From positions 13,517,579-13,581,578 of the forward strand of contig NC_134935.1 of assembly GCF_051020765.1 (NCBI RefSeq): a stretch of 64,000 nt of DNA, read 5' to 3'. The translations under genes and the position numbers were made by a program. This DNA comes from Lasioglossum baleicum. Its lineage: Eukaryota > Arthropoda > Insecta > Hymenoptera > Halictidae. The notes under the pieces are model-generated. The model had not been told where the DNA came from, ran no database searches, and saw only the letters and a program-made list of their open reading frames with translations. This document shows, in pieces, positions 44,534 to 57,731 of this stretch (the stretch's first letter is position 1; the number at the start of each line of letters is the position of its first letter).

Positions 44534-47011
44534 TATATGGATGACATGCCGTTTCGTGTATCGATTTACGTCATCGTTGTGAATCGTTAATATACGAAAA
44601 TTAATTTAAAGAAAGTTCACCTCGTGAACTACCTTCTTCTATAAACATTAATTTACAAGAACAGAATTGCCCTTTCCTCTCGCTGCAGAAATATTACATT
44701 ATTTATTTCCTTCTCCGAATTATTATTATTATTCAGGAAAATATTCCTCGCGGAAGTGCCTTATTCTTTAAAGGATCACGTAGCTCTCCGGATCAAGCCG
44801 CGCATCCCCCAAGAATTCGCATCGCATTCTTCCGAAGCATTTCAACAGGAATGTGCAAATTCTTTTGTGTCTATGCAGAGGAAGCAAGAGAGAACGTAGA
44901 GAGATGGCCGGGAAAAAGAGAGTGAGGAAGACGTCCGTCGATGAAACAATTTCCGACGGAAGTTGCCCGAGGGTTGCGCGCGCGTTCTCGCGCGATTTTG
45001 GGTCAAGACGTCGACTTTGATGGAGGAAGAAAAATGAGCAACGGGGAGCGGGCGCGGGGGGTGGTTCGAGGGCTGCTCGACAAAGACGCGGAGCAGCGTA
45101 TTCTTATTTGTTGCCACGCAATATTTCCATGGTTTCCTTTCTGCTTGGACTGGAAAGGATTCGCGGGGGAATTGCGTCTACTCGTCGGCGAGCAAATTCT
45201 TCACTGTGTGCAGGATCTGCACTGCCTAGGCGGCGAGATGGGTTTCACGAGCTCGGTTTTGCTCGGTCTCTCGTCCCTCGAACAGAAGCGATACCGAGAG
45301 AACCAGGAGAGATCACGGAAAACCGTGCGGAACAGAAAAGCGAACGGGATCGCCGGGTCCTCCCAGAGGAATCTCGACTTGTTCTCCCATCTTTCGGTAA
45401 ATTGGAACGAGCCTGGCTTCCGTTTACGCGACAGTTTCGCCCCGGAAACCTTTCGCGTCAAGTAAATGTCTCTATTCGCCCAGCTATTCACCGAGCTGTT
45501 ACCTAAAGGTACGCTTGTGCCTATGCAGCGATTAGATCGAGACTGATATATCATAAATTTCTCATTTTCAAGAAATTATCGATATTTGCACTGTGATCAT
45601 TTCGTTAAAAAAAATGGTACAATATTACACCTGGATTCATTTGAAAGCTCGAAGCCTCTACTAACTTCATAAATAATTTATGAGTCTCTAGTTAATTTCA
45701 AGATATTTTTGCATGACATTTTCGCATGACCAAAATGTTACAAATTGAAACGTCTGTAAAAATATTGAAACATTTTTCTCGCTACTAAAGCCACCACAGA
45801 TTTGAAAACTGGAGCTTCCCCGTTGTAACGAATGTTATACTTTGATCTACGATTTTTTCTAGTCGATTTATTGAGCTCTGAATGAAAGGTGTGCTGTAGG
45901 ACGACGAACCTTGTTCACAATTATAGAATTGACGATGTTCAGAATCATTTCCAGCTTTTTATATCAATTTTTTTAACATACCTGTTCAAGAGCCGTTTTA
46001 TGTAGTCGCCAGAAAGAAGTCTTCCAATACGTACGGTTGTGGGGTATTAAATAGCGATGAAAAAATGTTTGGACTGACTACTCAGAATTTCGATAAAAAA
46101 AATAGAGCAACGATATCGGAGCGAACTCTGTAAAATAGCAAGTTCGATACTCGATACGAATTTCCCGCGATTGGTGAAATACTGAATAGCACTTCCCGAT
46201 ATCGTGGACCGAGTACAGCCTGTTTCGAGAGAGAGAGCGAAAGATGTGTTGCGTACTCTTCGACAGAGTTTCCGACTACACTTCGTGCGTTTGACGACAC
46301 GGTAGTTCTCCGTGAGTCCTTGCCACATTCTCCAGGGACCATGCTTGTCAGGATTAATCTGATTTCACGGAGCGAGCTTCTGGTCCACCTTCCAGAGCGC
46401 CAGTTTCTTCGAAGATACAAAGAAATTATCTGCAGTGGCCTTTTTGGTGGCTTCGAATCTCCCCTGGAGATTGAAATTTTCATTTCGTCTATCACCCCTT
46501 GGTTCGTTTCGATAAGGATTTATAGACGCTGAGGGTGGTTTAGGGCTGGATGAGAACCCATCGAATGTTTAGATTAATTATTCTTTAAAAGAAGAAGTTA
46601 TTATTGAAATCCGGGGCAAATGTAGAACATAAGAAGTTGGATTATTTTTCATTGTGTTAGAAGAATGTAGATAAGTACACGAGATGACAAAATGGATGAT
46701 GGCCAATGTAATCTATCTCGTGCACCGTTCTGTTTGTCGACATGACAAATAGTTATAATTTTATTACAAATAATTCCTGATTAAATCACTACCCCAAATA
46801 TTTGTTGTTTGCGATACTACAGTTCGTACCACTACGGGGCGGAACTTATTCATTACCGGTATTAATTACAACATTACTGTAGCGTGTGCAGCTTGGTGTG
46901 TTTGTTTATTCATCCGGCAACGTCCAAGTTCAAACAATTAGGGAACTGTAAATTAGATAGTCTCGACCACAAATTAAATACTTCATTCGAGTTAATTTTC
47001 GTTTTTTCTAG
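44534..47011. other. Non-coding stretch, no gene recognised
   Basis: No gene is recognised. An (ATT)n run lies at about 44719-44733. The GC-rich block 44880-45470 holds three overlapping frames (up to 174 codons), none with a recognisable motif. 45560-46040 is AT-rich and unmarked. An exact 8-bp inverted repeat (CACGAGAT/ATCTCGTG) spans about 46678-46727. Confidence 0.5.
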
Positions 47012-47240
47012 TGTTTGTGAATTGTTCAAGAGCGAGTTCGACATGTGCGAACGCCAAGAAAGTGAATATCGATCGTTGACCAAGGATGATACGGCCCTTC
47101 GAACGTTAACCAGTTATGGTTACAGCGATTTACAGTTACTAACGTGCCTCGTGATGACCAAACAGCGTATTACAACCTCATCCAGCTACCCAAGACAACG
47201 CATCCTGCCAAAGGACATCCCATCTTGTGTCAATCCGTAA
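47012..47240 (+). CDS. Speculative terminal exon, unknown product
   Basis: A pyrimidine-rich tract ending TTTTTTCTAG (to 47011) could be a splice acceptor. After it, a frame stays open for 75 codons to TAA at 47238-47240 in sequence of only moderate GC. The conceptual peptide contains CELFKSEF, ESEYRSLTKDDTAL and SYGYSDLQLLTC and looks protein-like in composition, but I recognise no family. The same frame is also open upstream of the acceptor to 46884, so the exon boundary is not required. No polyadenylation signal or partner exon was identified. Likely chance; listed because it is the least implausible coding stretch in the window. Confidence 0.12.
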
Positions 47241-50200
47241 ACGGCCATCGATAGCCTCGCCCCATGAACCCTGGAACACCGGGACATCATCGTCGATGAA
47301 ACCATATACCTGTTTAATGTACATAGATCGACGCTAACTGCTAATGTCTCGTGAACACTGAGTTACGAGGGTAACTTCTCTTCATGAATGTCGGGGTAAC
47401 TTCGTGTCTTGACCGGTAAATCAACCCCTGAATTAATGGCGGGCTCTAAACATTCATGCACCTGTTTCGGAACGTAGAAGTGTTGAAAGTGATTGATAAA
47501 AGGGGTGCAAATGGATCTATGCATAGGCAATTCTGAAAACTAAGATTATTTTATTACTTTTTACTATAGAGTTACTACAATGGCAAGGGTTATGGGTCCA
47601 TTTTGACCTTTTGATGGGTCCATTTTGCAAACATTCAAATCCTCAGCTTCTGGTAGCTAACTTAGATTATTTTAATCAAATTAGCACTAGTTGGAGAACA
47701 GTATGCAAGGGTTGGAATATGTATAAAAAGGGGTTTAAATAAAAACTATTTATTTTCTCATAAATGGATAAAGTCATAAAATGCGTTTATAATAGACTTA
47801 ACAAAATTAGTACTACTATTGCAACAATGTGTAACGGTTGAAAAATATTGATAAAAGGTGTCCTAATCCTGGACCACAAGTGAATCAGTGCATTCCGGAC
47901 GCAGAACCTCAAAATCCTCACTCAGTTCAACATAAATTATCAATTTTGATTTAGGTCTCGCAAAATGAAGAAAATTTGGTCTGGTAAATCTACAAATTCT
48001 ATCATTCATATTTTCCTGTAGCACTTACCAAAAAATGTGGGTGCACCGTAAAATTATCTGTTCATTTAGGGGGTTGTATCGCGCAAGCTGCAGTTCACAG
48101 AACTTAACGAGCGTGTTAAAGCAGTCTCAGGGCCGGAGTGTTGCAACTGTCAAGAGATATATATCCGCGAGGGTCCACCCACGCAACGACAAGAAAGTGA
48201 CCGGCTCGAGGGGGCAGACAGTGAAGATTTACCGGCGCATAATGAGCAAATTCTTGCGCGCCGCTTATTACAACATCCAGCGCGGCGGCAATGCATTATC
48301 GTGATAACTCCTCGGCCAAGAGTCACGTGCTCTCTCGCGACCCGTTGCACGTGTTGCATGTGTGTCTACACGGGGAGGAGAGAGGCTGCAATAGCCACCT
48401 GAATTCCGCATGTTTCTATGAATCACAGACGAATCCACACGCGTGTGCAATTAACCGCGAGAAATACGGTTCATCAATTTCAGGAGGAAATGGATGCACC
48501 GGAATGGGTTTTATTTACCTGATGAACGCCTGGCAAATCATCTGCGCTCCCCCTCCCTCTCTCTCTCTCCCTCCACGGATGCAGTAATCCTCGTTTAATA
48601 AATACATTTGCTCCTCGCTTAACGGGGATCTTTACGAGTGCAGTTCCAAGGCAGCCTTCGGAATACTCTTTTAATTCTCCCGCAAAGGAAACGAATATTC
48701 TTATTTTAATGAGTATTAATCTAGTTTGGATTTAACGATCTCTCGCAAAGTGCACTTGACTGCATGAAGTGCACTTCCGGTAATGGTTTTTATTTTTGCA
48801 GACGTTCATCAGTATGTTTGGAACTGGAATGGATTGGACCGTGCAAATTGTGTTTTTCATCCGATTCATGAAAATGTCCTGCTGTAAATTGAGAGGAATG
48901 TTTCCGACCTACTGCGTTTTTTATGAACTTCAATTTCTCAACGTTATGTCTCAAAAAAAGTGGGAGTTTAAGAATTAAAGTTCTTCAAAATCACGGCTAA
49001 AATACGAGCCTATCGATATTTGTTCGCGACCGTAACGCTGCGGCAGATAATGGATGATTTACAGAATGGTAGTTATCAGTGCGTTAGCTTAGTCGTCGAG
49101 ATGCGTTCATTCGCGAGTTGTCGATCCGCGGCGCGTGCAGCCGTAACGGCTTGGAACGGAAGAGGGTTAAAGAGGCGGAAAGGGGTGTGTTCCGGGGGGT
49201 GGCTGGGAAGCAACCGGCAAGATTATCTCGCGGCGTGACAGGGGATTATGTCTGGCTGTCTGGTTGTTGACGGCGTTCGCTCGTCTCTTCCGAATCTTCG
49301 TCTGGGGGGACCGCGCGAGGCTGCGTCCTCAAATCGGATGTGTTTCTTGGTGAGAATCGTGGAAGAGATGGCACGCGGCGGACTGCAGAAAATTCAAATT
49401 GAACGATTTGCAAAGGAAACTCTCGCTCGCTTTTCCCGGGATTTATTTCGCCAGAGCGAAGTTTGCGCTCGCCGGATTTACGGCAGATAAAAATTAAAAT
49501 AGAAAGCATCTAACCCTCCCCCCACCCCCCGTCGACGGGGATGTTGTAGAATGGTTCCCCATGCCACGGTATAAAAAAGAAAAGAGAAGAAAATTCGCAG
49601 CCCTTTTCCGTCGAGATTTTAATATTTGATCCCCGCGACGCGCCTCGGGGCAAACGGCTCGGAAAGAAAGGGCCGCGCGAGAGCCCCATGTTAAGAATCG
49701 CGAGGTCCATCTCTTAACTATTCATCCGGGCGAAGTTTAAAGCACCGTCGCCCCTGGGCAAACCGTGTCTGTTTACCCGGAAACGGCCACTTTTATGCCG
49801 CCAACGATTTTAACGGCGCCCGTTGCCAACGAAAACTTTTCATTTAACTTCGAGCAATTACCCCGCGGCCCGTGGTGCAGTGTCGCGTTCTACTGAAAGG
49901 ATAACGCCGGCGAAGACAAAGCTTCCGTGGGCGCGAAATCATTTTAAACGACGCTGCTCACCTACAATTTATGCCGACAAATTAAATCGGGGTGCAACAC
50001 GCTGGCTCATACGTATGATTTATTTTAATCGATCGGACACTTTCTTTGCGAATATCCTCGGGATAACAATTCACTGATTTTGTTCGGCTCGTTTTGTATC
50101 AGCTTGGTCTGTAATTCATGAATTATTTCGTGAGTAATGAGAATGTAATTTCTATATTAAATAGTCTCCAATGGTTTTAAATTTTCGTTTCCACTGTAAT

Positions 50201-50657
50201 TTCAACATCTTGCACCAGAACAAGCTAAATAAAAAATTTTGAGGAAGAGGAAGACACTCGGGCTTAATGAAAGAACAATAAGTGGCCCCGTTAATCAACA
50301 GAAATCAGCATCTGGCAAAGAATAGGTGAAACGAGAGCGAGACAGCCGATGATTACCGATCGCGTAAAATTAATGGATATTTCGTTGGAAACGCAGAACG
50401 ATGCGCCTTTTCATAACGAAGACAGACGCAGCGCAACCGTAGGAAGGGGTCGCGGCAATAAGCGAGTTCTACTCTTGCATAATGCAGCGGGCCGGGTAAT
50501 GCACATTTTAATTACGTTAGGTATAGAAGGCTAGGCCGGCAGCGGCTCGGTATATGGAATACGAACACTTCTGGTTTAACGGCCGCGTATCCGCATTATC
50601 GGGCCCGGCTACACGGAAAATCAAATTCGGATCCGCATTAGCTGGCTGACGAAGGCT
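47241..50657. other. Non-coding stretch, no gene recognised
   Basis: No gene is recognised. ATGGGTCCATTTTG is repeated at 47592 and 47614. A (CT)n tract lies at about 48551-48574. A 60-codon frame at 48796-48978 follows a TTTTTGCAG but matches nothing known. 49020-49500 is GC-rich with chance frames. 49730-50060 is CpG-rich with TTTATGCCG (twice) and AATTAAATC-type strings. 50090-50280 is AT-rich. Confidence 0.5.
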
Positions 50658-50702
50658 GCTTCGCTCATGCTTCGCTCATGCCCCCGCTCATGCCCCGCTC
50701 AT
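50658..50702 (+). repeat. Short tandem repeat of GCTTCGCTCAT type
   Basis: Four imperfect copies of (GCTT)CGCTCATG in a row, the last two with C-rich starts (CCCCCGCTCAT, CCCCGCTCAT), about 10-12 bp each. Confidence 0.75.
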
Positions 50703-53700
50703 ATTCGCGAAGAGCCCCAGGCGCGAACCGTGCAACCGATGACTCCTTTGCTGCCAGTTAATTTTCATTCGATCGCGTAATTGAATCAACCCGTGCCGGA
50801 AAAAGTCGACTATCCTCTGGGAACGCAAAGATCTCCCACTGTTCTATCAGTAGGTACTGACAATCATTTTTTCTCTCCTTCCGTTCTGATAGGAACTATA
50901 GTCACACTCACATTTTGTATTAAGTTATAGTAAATGTCATGAATAATCAATACAATACATTCTTTGAATATAAAGTATATATTAAAGTGACTATAAAATT
51001 GAATATATCGTTTGTAAAATAGTTTTACATAGAAGTTAAAAAAATACGACAGAACAAAAATAGGAAAAAGGTATTTCACTGTGGAGGAAGGTGGTATACT
51101 ACATGTAGCACGTCGTCAGCGAAACAGAAACGCGAGGAACAGGCGAATCCTTCTGGAATTAAGCAGGCGTACGACGAGTCGGTAACTTCGACCGGTTTAT
51201 AGGGGACCTCGCTTCCCGTGAAAATTCAGCGCTTGTATTTTCCTCTATTCGTGTCGCAGTTGAATGAGAAAACATACCGGAGGACTAGTTTCGGGATCGG
51301 GGGAGCGTCTCGAGCCGAGAGAGAAACGGAGACATCCGTTCTCCAGCGTGAGCAAACTATTACAACGCGGCGAACAAATCCTCTGTGCTCGCGACAATGT
51401 GGAAACGCGTGTAACACAGGGTTGCAGGGGATTCTTTTAGCTGCGATATTAAGGGTACAGCTGCGTCGACGAATTAAACATCTCAGGTTTTGGCGCTGTA
51501 ACCCTTTTTATTGATGCAACTTGGACACGGGGTTTTTTATTATTTTCAGCGTAAGGAATTTATTCATTTTTAAACTAAATTTACACACATAATAAATATA
51601 AATTGTCTTTCTCCTTAAAGAAGTGGTTGGGACGAGTCTTAATTATTGTAACCATAGAAAAAGTTGGGTTAAGCGAATTAAAATACGAATGCGTAACTGC
51701 ATATTAAATCGAGTATCCTAAATGTACTGCAAAAATTTCCAAAAGATTACATACATCGCGGAACGTTTCACTTATGTGTGCACCTGTATTTGATCAAACG
51801 AGAAGCCACGTCCATCCTTCCTCGAAAAATAGCGCCCTTTCGCTCTCGCAGAAACGTGTCCGGAGGACACGAGGTGCTCGAGAAAGAGTCGTCGAGCATG
51901 GATAGGGCGAAGGGTGGAACGAGGGCAAGAGGCGTCCAGAGGCCATGCAAGTTCCGCGGGAAAAGTTGACTTAAAAACTCGCCGGAAACACGAGAACGAA
52001 GGGAACGCGCGGAAAAAGGCGAGGAGGTGTTCGGCCATCGTTTCCATTCGAGCACAAACTCTTGTTATTCGAACGGGGAAACCGCCTGGAGTGCGGGTAA
52101 ACGAATGTTTGATCAAATTCACCGACGGGCTACGCCTTTTTCCGCCGCAGCAATTACGGGCACGAGTATCGCCGCGATAGAGGCAAGGAATCCCATTCGA
52201 GAGAGCGCGCCTCTTCTTCTCACCGCCAAGGGAAACACGAACGTTTGAACAGTAATTCAATTTTTTAACCTGGCCCGTGAAGAACGCGACCGACACGAAC
52301 GTGAGTGCCCAGCAATTACCAGTCTTTAGCGACGGGAACATCCCGGGAAAAACGATGGTGGTTCTGCTGTCTTGGTGGCGCGAGCCAGGAACACATACTG
52401 CTGTGCTTCGTTTGATGTGATATTGCCTGGCTTTCACTTTTCCAATAGATTTTAATGTGTGATTTATTCGTTTTATAAGAAGAACATAGGTAAAAGATGA
52501 TATTTTTATTATGTTGTACATACAGCGTAATACACGAGAATGTCATACACTTTTCTAGCTGGTTTAACTCCCAACGGTGCGGCGGAGACTTTGACGCAGA
52601 ATATAAAAGTCGCCGTTTACTTACTCACTTACTGGTGATCAAATTCATAAATAATTTTTTAATAAAAGTAGGATCAGAGAGAGTTTGAAGGTTGCTGGTA
52701 TTAGGAAAGAGAAGTAACTAATGTTCTGGAAATGTGGATATCACGATGGTGATCACGTTAATTAGTAACCCATTCGTTACCGTCAAGAAGTTCGAGAAAG
52801 TACACAGAGGTGAGTATAGATAGGAGCATTTTTCGTGTGTGAGAAGCATTCGACCTGTTCTGTGTTTGATTTTTGTTCGTCAAGATGAGTTTTTGTTGCT
52901 GCGTCCCAGATGCGACGTCTATAGACGACGGTTATCGATCTGACGCAGCTCGGCCGTAAACGATTGAAACAGCCGCGAAATTTATGGGGAATTTCCAGCC
53001 GTTTCGCGTTTAATGGCGAGCACGGTTCACAATAGTCGACGCGGGAGCGGGGGGTGCGTGCGTGCGCAAGAAAGCTCGTGCACGTGGCAGGTCATTCCGG
53101 GGAAAGTTTCTTGAAAACTCGCTTCCGCGTCGTTCCCGCCGCGATCTAACGGGACTTTAAGTACCTCCTACGCGGCCGAGGAAAAAGTTTCGCGGCGGAT
53201 TTTTCGCCCAAGTAACGTCACCTGCGCAAAGAACAGAAGAACTTCCGTTTCTACCGCCCCTCAGTCTCTCTACACCGAAACGTTTACCACCATCCAACTC
53301 CACAATCCGACGAAGGCACTGGTTGAACGAAACTGGAGGATGCAAAACGCGATACCAAACTATATTTTTATATTTCTTCATATTTTTCAGGATTCACATT
53401 AATTTAATATCCTCCTCATTAAATTGTACTTATTAACAGTATATTATTAACAGTAGAGATACTCCATCTCCAATCGCAAAAATGGTTAAAAAATACCAGT
53501 TCACACACCACGATCCTCTGAAATCGTTTTTTCAACCAAACTCTCACGAAATCCCCAGCGGGAGCAATCCAGAGACCCGAAAAAAATCCAGGAAACAATT
53601 CGGCGAAAAAACGTTGCGACTTTCCCCGGAAGCTTTCAATTAGCATGTCGCGAGCAGCGGCGTCCCTTGAAGAACCGTGGAATCGCGGTGGCGAAGGGTT

Positions 53701-54328
53701 GGCAGGGGTTACGGTCGTTTTTGAAGGGAAGGTAGGTTCGGTGGAGGAGCGCGTCTCCCGTTGTAGGACAACCGCTAACCCTTGGTTGCTCCAGCATTAT
53801 CACTGTGTACCCAGAGCTCGCCGACAATACGGCTCTTCGAAACTCTGTCGCGGTGTAATCCTGACCCTTTCCGGCTCGGTCTCGGGGCAAGTTCGGCAAA
53901 GCAGCAGCCACGCAGCCTTCCTTCCATCGGGCAAATGAATATTTACACGCACACGTTTGATCGCGTCCCCGGTCGTTTGCGTGCGAGCTAGCGGCCCACC
54001 AGGCCTCTGAAAGTTCGGCTGGCTTGGCTCTTTGTGTGCGTTCACGCTCGTGCAGCCCTTTCAACGCGAGAGACCCGGTGATTACGCGGAATCGTCGTCC
54101 TCGACTCTCTTATCCCCCATCCTCCCTGGGCCGTCCTGCGAGCCCAGAGAAAATTTAGGATCGCCTTTCCGAGTGGCTCCGCATCCGCTGGAGGAAATGA
54201 ACGAAAGGGGTTGTGCAGGACCAGACTCCTGAAAGGGACGCAGACACGCGATGGTTCTTGGCTACCAAGGACCGCAGCTATAGCAGACGGAAATTCCTCC
54301 ACGATTATTGAAAACGAAACGTTGGTCT
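50703..54328. other. Non-coding stretch, no gene recognised
   Basis: No gene is recognised. The longest open frame in the window (minus strand, 51772-52521, about 249 codons) lies here. It is partly AT-rich, has no domain I know, and is overlapped by other frames. 50860-51060, 51530-51740 and 52480-52720 are AT-rich. 51770-52240 and 52900-54060 are GC-rich. No arrays or inverted repeats were recognised. Confidence 0.5.
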
Positions 54329-54352
54329 TCCTCTCTCTCTCTCTCCCTCTCT
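54329..54352 (+). repeat. (CT)n microsatellite
   Basis: CTCTCT run of about ten units with one CC interruption. Confidence 0.85.
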
Positions 54353-55394
54353 GTCGTCGACGCTTGGCATTGTGCTCCGAAACGTTTCGATGAACGGGCC
54401 TAGCTCAAAGGAGTCTAGGCGTTACACGGATGAACGTACAAAAGCGGGCAAATAAAATCGCCCGGGTACAATATCGAAATGCATCGATCGACCGTCCTCT
54501 TTGTCGAATAGATCTAATAAACCATGCAACTGGAGCCTCGCCAATCTAAAGTCTGCTGCCCTAGCGCTAGGGTGCAGCTAGCTTCGAGATGCAGTCGACG
54601 GGCTCTCGGTTCAGAGCTTCCTGCGAGATCGAATGGGGATATTTTCCCAATCGATCATGACAATAATTAGTTTTCCTAATTTCATTTAAATTTGGGCATA
54701 AATCGTCTTAAACATACAAGTACTAACCAGATATTTTTAGTGTTCTTTTTTTAAATTGCCCTCTATACCTTAAATAGTCGAGCACTTAATTGAATAAAGA
54801 GCACAAAAACAACCTTTTTCACACCCCCCCCCCCCGTGTCCAATAAATTTCTCCATCGAATCAATCATCAACGGTCACGGTCGAATCGACGCTTTCAGAT
54901 TGCTTGAAAAATGGCAAGGTTTTCCGAGAACGAGACAGCATCGGATAGTGTTGGTGCCCGATCGAATTAATGGCGAGATAGCTTTGACCATGATGTGTTC
55001 TCGCGACCCATGTGTCGTGCGACAGCTGTGTGAGGAGCCGTTATCTCGCGGCTCTGATTCCCTCGAGTTGCCTGAGTCGAGTGGGAGACGCGTGAAAGGG
55101 AAGCGTGCACGAAGATACCCTTCCGGATTTAAGTCCGCCGCTTGTCGATTCGCCACTCCCCGGGCGCGCCTGTGCAAACACTTCTCCATGTGTGTCGCGC
55201 GCCCATTGAAAACCTGGAAATCCCCGATAAGAATCCTCACCCTATGGGCCGCCATGAATTATCAATTCTTCGCGGACCAACCGCCCTTCAACGCTTCACT
55301 GTTCGACGCCCTATCGCGATAGATAAAGTAGCCGATGGGAACGAGCAGTTGATCTTTCGGGAGCACGTGGTTTTGGTCCGTGAAGCCTGGCGTT
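54353..55394. other. Non-coding stretch with palindrome and poly-C
   Basis: No gene is recognised. A perfect 14-bp palindrome (CCCTAGCGCTAGGG) lies at 54559-54572, and a run of 12 C at 54824-54835. The 140-codon frame at 54900-55322 is overlapped by antisense and +1 frames of similar length and has no recognisable motif. Confidence 0.5.
54824..54835 (+). repeat. Poly-C tract
   Basis: Twelve consecutive C in an AT-rich surrounding. Confidence 0.85.
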
Positions 55395-55543
55395 GGCTTC
55401 TGGACTTCTACGGTTGTACATTTGTACGTTCTTACATTTTTAGATCCATGGGATACTTAGACTTCGATACTTTCAGGTTTTGACACTTCTAGGATTTATA
55501 ATCTAAGACTTAGACTTCTAGGCATTTAGATTTCCAGGCTCTG
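55395..55543 (-). repeat. Degenerate short-period array (about 16 bp)
   Basis: Read on the minus strand: CCTGGAAATCTAAATG, CCTAGAAGTCTAAGTCTTA, CCTAGAAGTGTCAAAA, CCTGAAAGTATCGAAG, then looser units. The period and drift resemble the 17-bp arrays at 17.8 and 38.6 kb, but the unit sequence differs enough that common origin is uncertain. Confidence 0.5.
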
Positions 55544-55584
55544 CGAACTGTCCTCCATTTCTCCAATGTCACAATCTCCGCGGC

Positions 55585-55619
55585 GTCACTCCGGGGGCTA
55601 GTTGCTCAGCCGGAGTGAC
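55585..55619. repeat. Hairpin with 10-bp perfect GC-rich stem
   Basis: GTCACTCCGG at 55585-55594 pairs exactly with CCGGAGTGAC at 55610-55619 across a 15-base loop. It lies directly after the short-period array. Function unknown. Confidence 0.55.
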
Positions 55620-57731
55620 CCCTGCGAGGTTGATCGGTAGCTAATGTTCGAATAAAACCCCCATAGATCTATCGAGAGTTTTAATGGCTGCACGATGTTA
55701 CAGGGCTGTTCCTGGCAATAGGTTCTCGCTTACAGCGGTGGTTACACGCCGCCGATACGAGGATCTCCCGCGGGTAAAGGTATTGTTTCGAAGTCGATAA
55801 GTTAGCCCCCCGGGGCGTGAAAGAAGTGGCGTTACTGTGAGACTATGAGGCTAGGGCGGACTGCTATATGGAAGCTTTCCAGAAACCACGACGCCACCTA
55901 AGGGATGATGGTAGTTCAAGGAAATGGTGTCGCCATGACCACACAAGGGTAGCTCTCAGGGCTTTGGCTATGTATGTACTAACACGGTGTATACAGCCGC
56001 AGGGTGTATCCCGCAACTATGTAGCCGGTGTGCACGAGAACGAGGACCGCCTACATTACCACAGGAAAAATAGTCGGTGATATTGAGGTGGTTAAAATGG
56101 AAGTCGAGAGGATATTAAAAGGACTAGGACTCTAACTCTAGCTCTAGAGAGCTGTGGAATAGAGAGAGTGTGTGTAGTGAAAATTTTTTGCACACGCGGA
56201 CAGCCCACGGTCAAGGTGAAGAACAGGAACTGGTTTTAGAGGAGAGACCGAGGGAAAGGTTTTAGGGTCGCGACGACGGCTTCAACCCTCTTGGCCGACG
56301 TCGTAGATCGAGCTAGACGCGGGTGGAGAAAATCGAGCTGGGCTCTAGCCTCGGAGCCTGGGGAGGAAGGAAGCACGGGCCTAGCCAGCCGAGCTGCGAG
56401 ACAATTTATGGCTGCTGGAAACAATGCGCCGCCGGCCGACAAAGGGTGCCACCAGTCTCCTTTTCCACCCAGCACGACGGCGAAGTTGGCGCGGATCTAA
56501 CCCTGCGCCAACCCCCACTCGACTGGATCCTTCCTGGCCCTACCAGCCACGACGAGACAACGTTCTCGCGTTCTGCCGGCGCTAAACGACGAAAACTACA
56601 AGGTAGTTCGACTGAAGTCCTATGGCAATTTAAGGCTGGCGCGATTATGGCGTTGAAAAATATTTGGTGGGCTCATCAACTTGCGCTCAAAGATTATTCA
56701 TTATTTAGATAAGGAGTTAAGACACTTTCTGTATTCACAGATCTTTGAGAATTAGAATTGTTCTTCATTAATTTAGAATTTACAAGGAGATATAAATATT
56801 TTAGGTAATTCGCACAGCGATTGACTAGATTGAAAAGGTCAGTTGACTGAAGTGAATGAGGATCACATGGAACACACCCTGTGACCCTGTGAAAAAGGTG
56901 ATTTTTGTGTAACCTTGTATTTATACATATTTAGACATCTTCTTCAAGCAGATCTCCTCTGAAAAGCACTAAATATTTTGTAAATTTGGGCATAATTTAT
57001 AAATCGACAAGAACATTCTTAAAAATTAAAAACATTTAAAAAATCGACAGGAATATACAATGACTATCAAAATTGCAGTCCGATAAACATGTCCAAACGC
57101 GTCTAAACGTGTGCTGGAACGAATGACAATTTTATAAAACATATTTTACAGACAGGTTTTGCACACATACTTTTTAACTTGAAGAAGATTTCAGTGCTTT
57201 TCACACTTTCCAAACATTTTGGAAACTCTCGCACGTTTCTGAAATTCTGTCCGACATTCTGTTAACATCTTGTGTACCTTTCCCGTCGATTTGACAGAGA
57301 CGAGAGCTGATGCATCGTCGCGGCAGACAGGATTCCAGCTTCTACACGCCGAGCGAGAGCGACGAGAAACGTAGATCCACCGCAAAGGATCGCGGATGAA
57401 TGAAATCGGGGGAAAATGCTTGACCTAAATCTGGAATCCTTCAGAGGAAACGCACACCGTAGCCCGCGAAAGTCCTCTCTCGCGAGTAACTGATCCCGAA
57501 GATTCTCTTTAGAATTCCGGGGTAACGTACTCGGTGTAGCCTCGTTTATGTTAGTTCTCATTCAATGCCGATGGAACGCGGTGTACTTCATCTGTTTAAT
57601 GCTGACGCTTCGCTTTACCGAACGTTTAAACATTCTTAGACAAACTCGCGATCGCAATCTACTGCGTGTCGCACTCTAGATCCCAGCTGTGGTTTCTCAA
57701 TGCTGACCAAACTCGAGATTATGATTTTATA
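55620..57731. other. Non-coding stretch, no gene recognised
   Basis: Of mixed, non-AT-rich composition to about 56650, with a 129-codon frame (56323-56712) overlapped by others and no recognisable domain. CTCTAGCTCTAGAGAG near 56131-56155 is a small repetition. 56710-57190 is AT-rich. Nothing else is seen. Confidence 0.5.

Noticed and set aside
44941..45465. 174-codon frame
   Set aside because: GC-rich block with overlapping frames on both strands; no motif or homolog recognised.
51772..52521. Longest open frame, about 249 codons, minus strand
   Set aside because: No recognisable domain; composition changes from AT-rich to GC-rich along its length; several other frames overlap it; no splice or initiation context supports it.
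54900..55322. 140-codon frame
   Set aside because: Overlapped by antisense (126 codons) and +1 (113 codons) frames; no recognisable domain.
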